This document shows, piece after piece, positions 15,471 to 23,058 of a DNA stretch of 64,000 nucleotides. Position 1 is the first letter of the stretch. Every line of letters begins with the position of its first letter. This DNA is from a virus: the IMG/VR virus record IMGVR_UViG_3300017917_002814, positions 62,001-126,000 of that record; one strand, written 5' to 3'. Under the pieces are notes generated by a model. The model saw only the letters and a list, made by a program, of their open reading frames with translations, was not told the DNA's origin and searched no databases. The position numbers were made by a program, and so were the translations under genes.

Positions 15471-16456
15471 GCCGGATACTCTGCACCTAAGAATTCACTT
15501 AAACTCGAACTTTGTTCACTCAATCGATTTAATTCATACTTGCCACAAAACTTCAAGAACTGTGCTCCTACCATGGGACGACTTTTACGAACTGCACCTG
15601 CTGCTATGGTCTCTGCAATCTTGGCTTTAATTTCTGCAGGTTGTGCAGTGAGATCTACTAGCACTCTATTGCGTTCATAGTCATCTAACACTCGATGTTC
15701 CACACCGTTATGATCTGTCCATCGCTGAAGCATGAGATTGTTCCAAGCATATCCTTTTTTATGTTGGTCAGCAAATGCCTCATTGAGACCAACTTTGTTC
15801 TTGCTACCTTTCGTCCTAACACCCGGATAGGCGGAAAAGATATTGTCTGTTGGATCTCCGCGCATACACTTCTCAAACAGGATCCATTGCGGATCAGGTA
15901 TGACTTTGGGTGCCTTGGTCTTTTTATCAATTACCAGTTTGCCTTTCTTGTCAAGAATTCCTTCTAGCGTGTGTAGTTCGTCGGCAACACCGTTATATTG
16001 CTGTACATTCGGCGCCAGTAACTGGTAGAAGTCGGTGTCGGAGGATATGATAACATGATTGTCATTGGGGTGGGCTTGTATAAAGCCGGCAATGAGATCA
16101 TCTGCTTCAAGTTCAGGATGCTGAAGAACTGTGCAATTAGTCTTTTCTGCGAGGAACGTTTTAAGATTATCGAACGCTTCCCAAAATAGTCGGTCCTCTT
16201 CCTGTTCGGATTCAGTGAGAGCTGCACGAGCGACTGCACGATTCTTTTTGTACGGCTCGTAATAATCCTTTCGCCAGCTCCGTCCCTCCAAACAGAATAC
16301 CACGTGATCGGCTTTCTGATCCCGCCAAGCCTTATTAACCGAACCAAGGGTAACATGTATGGCAAATCCCAACTTATCCCAAGTGTCCGATTGACGATGG
16401 GCCGAATGGCGGGCACGGAAGAATGTGTTTGCAGTGTCTACGATTAGATATCTCAT
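15467..16456 (-). CDS. rnh: 5'-3' exonuclease / RNase H of the T4 Rnh (FEN) type
   Basis: The 329-residue protein is a 5' nuclease of the FEN family that removes RNA primers during lagging-strand synthesis. The acidic metal-binding motifs are in order: the N-terminal IVDTANTFFRA, ELEADDLIAGF near residue 120, ISSDTDFYQLL near 145, and MRGDPTDNIF with the helix-hairpin PGVRTKGSKNKVG near 205-225. It has its own promoter with the ATG 6 bases after the -10, no Shine-Dalgarno, and thus a predicted leaderless mRNA. Confidence 0.88.
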   Translation of the reverse strand: MRYLIVDTANTFFRARHSAHRQSDTWDKLGFAIHVTLGSVNKAWRDQKADHVVFCLEGRSWRKDYYEPYKKNRAVARAALTESEQEEDRLFWEAFDNLKTFLAEKTNCTVLQHPELEADDLIAGFIQAHPNDNHVIISSDTDFYQLLAPNVQQYNGVADELHTLEGILDKKGKLVIDKKTKAPKVIPDPQWILFEKCMRGDPTDNIFSAYPGVRTKGSKNKVGLNEAFADQHKKGYAWNNLMLQRWTDHNGVEHRVLDDYERNRVLVDLTAQPAEIKAKIAETIAAGAVRKSRPMVGAQFLKFCGKYELNRLSEQSSSLSEFLGAEYPA

Positions 16457-16462
16457 GCAGTA

Positions 16463-16491
16463 ATACTAGCATATTATAATAACCGTGTCAA
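16463..16491 (-). promoter_or_regulatory. Sigma70-like promoter of rnh predicting a leaderless mRNA
   Basis: On the minus strand a perfect TTGACA (16486-16491) and TAGTAT (16463-16468) are 17 bp apart. Six bases later comes the ATG of the RNase H gene at 16456. The -35 lies inside the 3' end of the upstream SGNH gene. Confidence 0.7.
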
Positions 16492-17178
16492 GTGTGGTAA
16501 AAGAAATTCTGCCCATTTTCTATGAGCATCGGCACCAAAATGATATGAATTTGGTTTTACTGTTTTGTATCCTTTTGAAAGTAACCAATTAAAATAAATA
16601 AATTCTTCATCGTATGGATTTAGAAAAGAATTTCCCCATTCTTGTCTTTGCAAATTGTTTATTCTAATATGGGAAAAACAATTATATGTGTTAAAAAAAA
16701 GATGTGGTACATTGAGACCATTTAAATATTCGTGAAAATTCCATATAGTTTCATGATTATACAATTCATTTTTTGCATATTCTGAAGACGAAGCTATTAC
16801 CCATGTTTTGTATTTTTGAACCAACTCGCTTGGCAATCTATCTGTTCCACTGCCAGTGATTTGATAATACACACCATCATGCAACCATTCTTCTCGTTCC
16901 CAAGTGGCCCATCCTATAATAATTGCATCTGGTTTTGTGTGTTCTAAATACTTTTTAGTGGTTCTAATTATTCTGCTATTTGAACTTGCCGATTCGGCAT
17001 CACAATGCAATATAGCAAACAGTTCATTGGCAATATTACAACCATAGCTGGCTCGCTCATTGTCGGGGTGCGGAATACGCCCCAAAGCATGGTAAAACGG
17101 ATCATCCTCTGCAAAGCAGTAATCATTTACAGCTTCTGCGCCAGCACTATGGCTGTCTCCATTTACATAAAGTATCAA
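16474..17178 (-). CDS. SGNH/GDSL-hydrolase-like protein (copy 2 of 3)
   Basis: The 234-residue protein has GDSHS at residues 7-11 as the nucleophile block, a SYGCN segment, a central IIIGWATWEREEW strand-turn, and a C-terminal FGADAHRKWAEFL block supplying Asp and His. It starts with TTG in a TTGA overlap with the gene upstream; the first beta strand begins at once, so no longer N-terminus is needed. It resembles the copies at 4718-5545 and 23055-23774 in fold but not closely in sequence. Acyl-esterase or transferase activity is likely; substrate unknown. Confidence 0.7.
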   Translation of the reverse strand: MILYVNGDSHSAGAEAVNDYCFAEDDPFYHALGRIPHPDNERASYGCNIANELFAILHCDAESASSNSRIIRTTKKYLEHTKPDAIIIGWATWEREEWLHDGVYYQITGSGTDRLPSELVQKYKTWVIASSSEYAKNELYNHETIWNFHEYLNGLNVPHLFFNTYNCFSHIRINNLQRQEWGNSFLNPYDEEFIYFNWLLSKGYKTVKPNSYHFGADAHRKWAEFLLPHLTRLL

Positions 17179-17573
17179 GAGATTTCGGTCCTTCCGTTGC
17201 CTAAATCGTTACGATCTACTCTTCTGGGTCTCGCATCAATGGGTTGATTGGCCTCCCATTGCTCATAGTTTTCATTTAAAATATTACGACATACACTTTG
17301 AAACCATCTATCTACTATTTCGGCATCAGTATCATCTTTTTTCTGCATAAAACCGGCTTTGACCAATTTGGCCACAAACAATTCATTCCAATCTAGTTCA
17401 AAAGAACCATTGCCAACATCATCAGGATCAAGTTCCACTGCCACAACACTGACATATGGTTCTCCTGCTTCTGTAGCCAATTCCTTAGCAGTTTTGTTTT
17501 TTGCTTTAGGCTTTGGTCGTTCTTCTTTTATTTCTGGTTTCTTTTTAAGCCAATCAAACATCAGGTTCCCCAT
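17175..17573 (-). CDS. Conserved phage protein, unknown
   Basis: The frame encodes up to 132 residues. An in-frame ATG at 17561, fused to the QueE stop as TGATG, would give 128 residues beginning MFDWLKKK and may be the true start. A Lys-rich linker is followed by an acidic helical domain. Similar proteins are common in T4-like phages of aquatic bacteria but I know no function. Confidence 0.6.
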   Translation of the reverse strand: MGNLMFDWLKKKPEIKEERPKPKAKNKTAKELATEAGEPYVSVVAVELDPDDVGNGSFELDWNELFVAKLVKAGFMQKKDDTDAEIVDRWFQSVCRNILNENYEQWEANQPIDARPRRVDRNDLGNGRTEIS

Positions 17574-18409
17574 TCATTTTTAAATAACGGCACTTGCAAT
17601 CGATCGCTATATCTTAAACCATGTTTCATTGCCAGTAATGCCACTGTACGATTATTCAATGTGTAAACACTTTCTACGCCACCTACAGGCATTAGATAGA
17701 CTGATCCATGAAATCCAGCATTACGATATTGTTCCGTTGCTTTTAATGCGTCTTTGACATCTTCTTCGGTGGCTACTACAAATTTAAGATATGTATGGCC
17801 AATGGTTTGATATTGACATACAATCTCTGGACGAATAGCCTCGGCCCATGACTCACCACTGGCCGGGAGTTTTGCGCTTACACTAAATGTCACTTCTCGA
17901 GCAAAATTGGGACCAGGCATTTGCCATTGTAGCAAGTAATCTGCAAACTCATCAGATAACATTTGAGTGCCATTAGTTTCAAAAGTTATTTCTTTTAATC
18001 TTTTCATGCGAGGATGATTGAGTAAATCCTCATAACTGCGCTGCCAGCCTAGTAATGGTTCTCCACCGGTAATAACAAGATGTTCATCTTTCCACTTACC
18101 ATGTGGCAATATTTGCATAATCCGTTCTACAATCGCATCACTAGTAAGCATAGGACTTAGATCTTTGAATCTAGGATCCCATGACGCATAACTATCACAA
18201 CCTGTGCTAACTAATGGAAGTTCTTCGTACCGACTGTATTTGGCAGGATCAACATTTTCTGCTTCTATGCTTAGATGTCCGCGAGGCATACCAAACCCTG
18301 CACACTTAAAGTTGCAACCAAATGTGCGAAGAAACACACTAGGAACACCCATGTATCTACCTTCGCCTTGTATTGAATAGAAGAGTTCTGCTACTTTGAT
18401 TTTACTCAT
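17561..18409 (-). CDS. queE: 7-carboxy-7-deazaguanine synthase (QueE, radical SAM)
   Basis: QueE converts carboxy-tetrahydropterin to 7-carboxy-7-deazaguanine with a [4Fe-4S] cluster and SAM. The 282-residue protein begins with the family signature ELFYSIQGEG (8-17), has RTFGCNFKC with Cys32 and Cys36, and TGGEPLL near residue 113. The third cluster cysteine is not two residues after Cys36 but appears as Cys71 in CDSYASW, after an insertion of about 32 residues starting AGFGMPRG. The usual motif around the third Cys (CDTxYxW) is kept there, so the cluster is probably intact. It works with QueD and FolE encoded upstream. Confidence 0.88.
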   Translation of the reverse strand: MSKIKVAELFYSIQGEGRYMGVPSVFLRTFGCNFKCAGFGMPRGHLSIEAENVDPAKYSRYEELPLVSTGCDSYASWDPRFKDLSPMLTSDAIVERIMQILPHGKWKDEHLVITGGEPLLGWQRSYEDLLNHPRMKRLKEITFETNGTQMLSDEFADYLLQWQMPGPNFAREVTFSVSAKLPASGESWAEAIRPEIVCQYQTIGHTYLKFVVATEEDVKDALKATEQYRNAGFHGSVYLMPVGGVESVYTLNNRTVALLAMKHGLRYSDRLQVPLFKNEWGT

Positions 18410-18412
18410 AAT

Positions 18413-18583
18413 TTACCAATGTCGAATAATACCTGCCACGATGAACAGGTTTGTTAGAATGTATACTAGCACAATAGCGGTACGGATACAAGCAATTTTA
18501 TTTGCTTCTGTATCTGTAGTGCCTGATTTTTCTCCTAGTGCTTTGGCCCAAAGACGCCAAACGTTACGCAAATAAATCTTCAT
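18413..18583 (-). CDS. 56-residue single-pass membrane protein between queE and queD
   Basis: This short gene overlaps the 3' end of queD by 20 bases and ends just before the queE start. It encodes 56 residues: a basic N-terminal part with WRLWAKALG, then a membrane segment of about 20 residues (IRTAIVLVYILTNLFIVAG). Its position inside the deazaguanine cluster is notable but no function can be assigned. Confidence 0.6.
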   Translation of the reverse strand: MKIYLRNVWRLWAKALGEKSGTTDTEANKIACIRTAIVLVYILTNLFIVAGIIRHW

Positions 18584-19067
18584 TCCATTCTCTATGGCCT
18601 TCGCGGAAAGCCATATTGCTTTGTGTTTCTCTAACCTCTACTCGATAGCACCAAAGACGCTCTGCTTCACTTGGACCCCACATGTCTGGTATATACACAC
18701 CATTCACATATTTGTACAACATGTCTGCTAGGCCTTCACAACCTAAGCGTGGTAGTACAACAATTTTAGCCATATTCTTTTCTTGTAGCAGTTTAAATGT
18801 TTCCATTTCTGGATCGTCTTGCGCCACAATCAAAGTATGGTCAAATTGATCTTCTAAGATCTTCTTAAGTTCTTTGAGACCGCCGTAGTCGGCGGCCCAG
18901 TTACGCACATCTAAGTGATCTGTGCCAAAATAAAACTTCATCGAAAATGAATAACCGTGAATTAGATTGCAATGGCTGTCGGCACGCCATTGACGATATG
19001 CACAAGGAAATGCGTCGTGATACTCTTTGGTACTTGTATATTTGTAAACTCTTGTTGGGTAAGACAT
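18564..19067 (-). CDS. queD: 6-carboxytetrahydropterin synthase-like protein (QueD)
   Basis: QueD turns dihydroneopterin triphosphate into carboxy-tetrahydropterin, the second step to 7-deazaguanines. The 167-residue protein keeps the T-fold signature: catalytic Cys33, the FDHT motif (Asp76, His77), and Glu147 in VRET. Two of the three usual zinc-binding histidines are changed: the AH of the first motif reads CAY (Tyr24) and HGH reads HGY (His37, Tyr39). Nearby His17 and His32 might compensate. A promoter and TATAAATA box lie upstream, and FolE and QueE flank it within 2.5 kb, supporting the pathway assignment. Confidence 0.82.
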   Translation of the reverse strand: MSYPTRVYKYTSTKEYHDAFPCAYRQWRADSHCNLIHGYSFSMKFYFGTDHLDVRNWAADYGGLKELKKILEDQFDHTLIVAQDDPEMETFKLLQEKNMAKIVVLPRLGCEGLADMLYKYVNGVYIPDMWGPSEAERLWCYRVEVRETQSNMAFREGHREWNEDLFA

Positions 19068-19085
19068 GTTATTCTCCTATATTAA

Positions 19086-19115
19086 ATTTTAACATAGGCT
19101 TGCAGAATTTGTAAA
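19086..19115 (-). promoter_or_regulatory. Sigma70-like promoter of queD
   Basis: On the minus strand TTTACA (19110-19115) is followed after 18 bp by TAAAAT (19086-19091), or after 17 bp by TTAAAA. A TAGGAG ribosome binding site and the queD ATG follow. Confidence 0.6.
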
Positions 19116-19152
19116 GCGGGATGAATGCCAAGAAAGGCCGCTAATAGATTAT

Positions 19153-19160
19153 TATTTATA
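19153..19160 (-). promoter_or_regulatory. TATAAATA late-type box upstream of queD
   Basis: The minus strand reads the exact T4 late consensus TATAAATA, 86 bases before queD and just after the phosphoribosyltransferase stop. It is the only perfect TATAAATA I noted between genes. A late promoter before a base-synthesis gene would be unusual, so chance is possible. Confidence 0.4.
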
Positions 19161-19162
19161 CT

Positions 19163-19711
19163 TTAATTTTCCCACCAAGATTCCCAAGGAAAAACCACCC
19201 AACAAGGATCTTCATTTTTGTTGATATTTTGCCCTATATAATCAACATTTTTAAACTGACTGGCTTCATTGTTTACAATTACAGCGAACCGTACATTGTT
19301 ATTATAAATTACGTTCCATGCCGGATGTTTGGGTAAACAACTGCTACGCCAGTCATTTTTGATCCATTCTAGTGTAGCACCTGAATCATTTATATCATCA
19401 ACGATTAGAATTTTTTTACGATATGCCGGATCGGTGTCAGCATCACCTGATCCACGTTGGTCCTTAGGTACATAACCAAACGCATGTTCGGCCATCCAAA
19501 GATTACTTTCACTTTCGTTACCATCGCGTAGACTTACTTTTAGTGTTTCACATGGGACATCAAAATAATGACTAATCATAGCAGCCGGAGTCAACCCACC
19601 TCGAGTAATACCTACCACATAGTCAGGACGCCAATCACTGTTAGCAATGTCTCTACATAGTCTATGCATTAAACCTTTGAATTCTTGGTCTGAGATTCTG
19701 ATTTTTTTCAT
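19163..19711 (-). CDS. Phosphoribosyltransferase (type I PRTase fold)
   Basis: The 182-residue protein has VVGITRGGLTPAA near residues 32-44 and the PRPP-binding loop ILIVDDINDSGATL near 101-114, both diagnostic of type I phosphoribosyltransferases that join a base to PRPP. Xanthine-guanine and hypoxanthine enzymes are the nearest types. It lies between FolE and QueD, so a role in purine or deazapurine salvage is attractive, but substrate specificity cannot be read here. Start by TAATG overlap is not needed; its own stop overlaps no gene, and the upstream gene stop meets its ATG. Confidence 0.85.
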   Translation of the reverse strand: MKKIRISDQEFKGLMHRLCRDIANSDWRPDYVVGITRGGLTPAAMISHYFDVPCETLKVSLRDGNESESNLWMAEHAFGYVPKDQRGSGDADTDPAYRKKILIVDDINDSGATLEWIKNDWRSSCLPKHPAWNVIYNNNVRFAVIVNNEASQFKNVDYIGQNINKNEDPCWVVFPWESWWEN

Positions 19712-19899
19712 TAGTCTCTTTCTGCCACAGTGGCTTCTTTGATAAGAGAAATCAACTCATCTAAATCTTTACATAAAATTTTAGCGGTTGCCCACTCGCT
19801 GCTTGAGTCTCTACCACTGATTTCTAACATAAATCCATTGTCATACATATAAACTGTAAAGTTGTCGTTTACTTTTTCTAGTTTGTCATTTAGTTTCAT
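19711..19899 (-). CDS. Small acidic protein, unknown
   Basis: This 62-residue acidic protein is joined to the phosphoribosyltransferase by a TAATG junction and to the upstream gene by ATGA. It is predicted beta-beta-alpha in layout. Function unknown. Confidence 0.5.
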   Translation of the reverse strand: MKLNDKLEKVNDNFTVYMYDNGFMLEISGRDSSSEWATAKILCKDLDELISLIKEATVAERD

Positions 19900-20120
19900 T
19901 TTAAACCTTTCTTTTTTTTGTCTTCCTGCATTCCTTGTGCTATCATTTTTTTAATAATCAACAGCACTCGACCTTTTTCTTTCTCCGTTAAAAATTTAAC
20001 CAATACAAGTTTATCATCATAACTTTTAGCACCATCTAAGAATTCTTCTGGTACTGTTATTTTTGGTTTTTTTGGTTTAAACTTTTTTAAATTTGCTTTT
20101 ATGTCATCATCGTCGGACAT
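19896..20120 (-). CDS. Small Lys-rich protein, unknown
   Basis: This 74-residue protein is highly charged, with KFKPKKPKITVPEEF in the first third and a Lys-rich end. Not recognised. Confidence 0.5.
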   Translation of the reverse strand: MSDDDDIKANLKKFKPKKPKITVPEEFLDGAKSYDDKLVLVKFLTEKEKGRVLLIIKKMIAQGMQEDKKKKGLK

Positions 20121-20125
20121 TCATA

Positions 20126-20803
20126 TTATTCTTTCTTATCTCCAAACAATTGAAGCAGGCTCAAGAATAGATTTATAAAGTCTAAATAGAGAGTCAATGC
20201 ACCCATAACTTCAACCGCCGGTCCATCACTTTCCATCAATTGTTCTCTAATCTTTTGAGTATCATATGCTGTTAGACCTAAAAAGATAACTACAGCCGCA
20301 GCACTTATTACTGTTTGAAGCAGAGATGATCCGATAAAGATATTTACTATACTTGTAATAATAATAGCTATTAGTGCCACAAATAGATATTTCCCCAACG
20401 AGTCTAAACTTTGTTTTGTGAAATAGCCGTAAATACTCATGGTCAAAAAAAGTATCGCAGCACCAAAGAATGCACTAGCAATACTGGCACTGGTGTAAAG
20501 TACAAAGATAGTGGCAAAACTTAGTCCCATTAGTGCAGCGAAACCAAACAGACAGGCCTTGGCTACAAATTTTGAAGGGCTATTGCCGAGTACATATCCT
20601 ACACCAAATATTGCTGCCAACGGTGCAAATATTACGACCCATTTCATAATGCCAGTAAAAAAGAATGCCATAAGTGCAGCATCTGAGGCTACCAAGGCAC
20701 TCACAATCATACTTACTATAACTGCTTGTGCCATATTATTGTATACACGAATCATACCGCTGTTAATTTCAGCAGGTGTTCTATAGGGTAATGCGTAATC
20801 CAT
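20126..20803 (-). CDS. Bax inhibitor-1/YccA-family membrane protein
   Basis: I start this 225-residue protein at the ATG at 20803, which has a GGAG ribosome binding site; an upstream TTG lies inside folE. It has about seven membrane-spanning segments and the family's C-terminal pattern LGLTAYDTQKIREQL followed by ALTLYLDFINLFLSLLQLFG. Bacterial members such as YccA modulate FtsH protease, and others leak calcium. A phage copy may protect phage or host membrane proteins from FtsH, which is inference. It follows folE with an 11-base overlap. Confidence 0.88.
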   Translation of the reverse strand: MDYALPYRTPAEINSGMIRVYNNMAQAVIVSMIVSALVASDAALMAFFFTGIMKWVVIFAPLAAIFGVGYVLGNSPSKFVAKACLFGFAALMGLSFATIFVLYTSASIASAFFGAAILFLTMSIYGYFTKQSLDSLGKYLFVALIAIIITSIVNIFIGSSLLQTVISAAAVVIFLGLTAYDTQKIREQLMESDGPAVEVMGALTLYLDFINLFLSLLQLFGDKKE

Positions 20804-20813
20804 TGTAGTCTCC

Positions 20814-21509
20814 TTATCTAGGTGCAAACTCTTGTTGCAATTTTACGTTGTCAAAAAACTCTTTCTTGGTTGCCGGGTCAGCTTTAAACGCTCCTTTTAA
20901 CACGGTAGTCTGGGTGAGACTACTGTGTGCCATAATGCCCCTATTCTCGCAGCATCCATGTGTGGCCTGTATATAAACCGCCACATCTCTACTTCCAGTC
21001 GCAAACTCAATCTCCCTTGCAATGTCCATACAAAGCTCTTCCTGTAGTGTACCTCTCCTTGCACACCACTGAGCGATTCTTGTATACTTACTAAGGCCGA
21101 TGAGTTTGGGACCAGCAATGATGCCAATGTACGCCACGCCTGATACAGGTTGGTGATGATGACTGCAAACACTTTTAAGTTCTGAACGGACCACAAGCAT
21201 CCCTTCGTACTTACCGTCTGCATCATTCGGAAACGCAGTTGCGTTTGGTGTCGGATCATATCTACCTGCCATTAGTTCATTATAATACATTTTGGCAAGA
21301 CGCCTCGCTGTGCCAATACTATTAGGATCTGTTGCTCTATCAATCAACAATGTGTCTAGTACTTGTTCAAACGCCTCAGTGGCTTCGTCGATCAATTGAT
21401 CTTTGTCCTCATCCGTTACATAACTGCTGATGTTGTCACCGGCCCAGTATCTTTTGCCGTCGGCATGCATTTGCTCTCGAATTCTATCGCTTACTCGTGT
21501 GTATTTCAT
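20814..21509 (-). CDS. folE: GTP cyclohydrolase I
   Basis: FolE opens GTP to dihydroneopterin triphosphate, the entry step to 7-deazaguanines (and folates). The 231-residue protein has the zinc site SVCSHHHQP (Cys115, His118), the active-site strand GLSKYTRIAQWCARR and the C-terminal HGCCENRG motif with Cys186. Length and motifs are normal for type IA enzymes. QueD and QueE lie downstream in the same direction, so a deazaguanine role is favoured over folate supply, though thyA/DHFR elsewhere also use folate. Confidence 0.93.
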   Translation of the reverse strand: MKYTRVSDRIREQMHADGKRYWAGDNISSYVTDEDKDQLIDEATEAFEQVLDTLLIDRATDPNSIGTARRLAKMYYNELMAGRYDPTPNATAFPNDADGKYEGMLVVRSELKSVCSHHHQPVSGVAYIGIIAGPKLIGLSKYTRIAQWCARRGTLQEELCMDIAREIEFATGSRDVAVYIQATHGCCENRGIMAHSSLTQTTVLKGAFKADPATKKEFFDNVKLQQEFAPR

Positions 21510-22094
21510 TCAATCTCCAATAATTGTAATATCTCTAAGATCTGGATATTCGTGATATTTAGGCGGTTCGTTTACTGAATACAATTTTTCCAAACCATGT
21601 CTTGCATCTTCAATAGTGGGGCGATAATGGTAACCAATCTTGAAAACACGCTGTTCCTGCCACGGTTGAACCGCAAGGTCTCGACCATCATATCTCTGCT
21701 GTAATAAAAAGCCATATGCTTCCTTGTCATCTAATAGTATAGCACCACCGTGACCTATTTGTAAAGGCTTGTTATGACCAAAACTTAAACATTGCATCAT
21801 GCCCGGTCTATACATTCCCGTTTCTAATCTACGGGCACTATCCCAAATATCTGTCCCGTAAAATCTATACTCACCTGTCCATTTTTCTGGCACTAGTTCG
21901 TATTCTATACCCAACTTGTGCATGGTCATAGGAATAGATAGATAGGTATATGCGGTAAATTTAGTTCGTTTGACTTTCTTATATCTCAAACACATTTCAA
22001 TAGCATGAGTACAACAGTCGGTCATTACAGCATACGGTGCGCCAGTTTTTTTGGCCAATAACTTCTCAAATTGAGCTATTTCTTCAAACGCCAC
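21510..22094 (-). CDS. Short DegT/StrS-like aminotransferase-fold protein
   Basis: The frame is about 195-203 residues depending on whether GTG 22094 or TTG 22121 is used; the true start is unclear. It has TDCCTHAIEMCL where DegT proteins have the phosphate-binding loop and CLSFGHNKPLQIGHGGA with the equivalent of the Schiff-base lysine. The usual length is about 370, and the C-terminal domain appears to be missing while the PLP-lysine region is kept. It could be a reduced enzyme or a non-catalytic relative. It lies between folE and galE, overlapping galE's end. Confidence 0.6.
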   Translation of the reverse strand: MAFEEIAQFEKLLAKKTGAPYAVMTDCCTHAIEMCLRYKKVKRTKFTAYTYLSIPMTMHKLGIEYELVPEKWTGEYRFYGTDIWDSARRLETGMYRPGMMQCLSFGHNKPLQIGHGGAILLDDKEAYGFLLQQRYDGRDLAVQPWQEQRVFKIGYHYRPTIEDARHGLEKLYSVNEPPKYHEYPDLRDITIIGD

Positions 22095-23058
22095 GTGTGT
22101 ACCATTTATAAGCACTATCAACGATTTGATCTAGGGTTGAATACTTTGGTTTCCATCTAAGCAAAGTATAAGCAATATCTGCATTTGCCACTAGTTTGTC
22201 TGGGTCACCGGGTCTACGCGGACCAATTTTGACGTCTACACCACCATAATTTAAAGAAATATAATCTATAATCTCCTTATTACTAATGCCGTGTTGAGTC
22301 CCAAGATTCATAATTGCTGCATAGGTTTTATCTTGATTTGCCATCCAATCAATTGCACGTATGTGTGCATCGGCTAAATCCCAAACATGAACATAGTCTC
22401 TAACACAAGTGCCATCGGGGGTATTGTAATCTTTACCGTTCAATGTAAAAATTTTTCCTGCTAGTTTTGCTTCGAATATTCTGGCAATAATATGACTTGC
22501 TCCTGGCGCTTGTCCTAAGTCGTAGTCAAAAGGTTCAGCACCGGCTGCATTAAAATATCTGAAACATACACTAGGTATGCCGTATGCAGTATGATAATCT
22601 GATAACATACGTTCAGTTATATATTTACTTGTGCCATATGGACTAATTGGCATTTTGGGATCAGTTTCGTAGACAGGAATATTTACAGGATTACCGTACA
22701 CACTTGCACTAGAACTAAACAGCACAAGTGGTTTCTTTTTGAGATCTTTGAGACAATTTAATAATAGGACTGTTTTGGCTACATTGTTGTTATAATACTT
22801 GGCAGGATCTGCTACACTTTCACCTACAAGGGTATCTCCACCACAATGCACCACTACGTCAGGCTCAAGGTCTTGAATCCATAGCAGCGACTCTTTGCTG
22901 GAATAATCGCTGTGTAAAAAACCTTCAATATTTTTAAGAGTATGATTTCTACGTTCGCGGTCAATTACATAGATATTGTTTTTTGGATCATGTTGCTTTA
23001 AGGCTCGCGCGATATGGCTACCAATATAGCCACACCCTCCGGTTATAACAACTTTCAT
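22084..23058 (-). CDS. galE: UDP-glucose 4-epimerase (GalE-like)
   Basis: The 324-residue protein has the Rossmann motif GGCGYIGSH (7-15), SSSASVYG, the catalytic YGTSK pair (Tyr141/Lys145), FRYFNAAGA and DGTCVRDYVHV, the last two being specific marks of UDP-hexose 4-epimerases. It would interconvert UDP-glucose and UDP-galactose or their N-acetyl forms. It is followed by the short DegT protein and preceded, through an ATGA overlap, by an SGNH-like protein and a glycosyltransferase, a typical polysaccharide-modification set. Confidence 0.9.
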   Translation of the reverse strand: MKVVITGGCGYIGSHIARALKQHDPKNNIYVIDRERRNHTLKNIEGFLHSDYSSKESLLWIQDLEPDVVVHCGGDTLVGESVADPAKYYNNNVAKTVLLLNCLKDLKKKPLVLFSSSASVYGNPVNIPVYETDPKMPISPYGTSKYITERMLSDYHTAYGIPSVCFRYFNAAGAEPFDYDLGQAPGASHIIARIFEAKLAGKIFTLNGKDYNTPDGTCVRDYVHVWDLADAHIRAIDWMANQDKTYAAIMNLGTQHGISNKEIIDYISLNYGGVDVKIGPRRPGDPDKLVANADIAYTLLRWKPKYSTLDQIVDSAYKWYTRGV

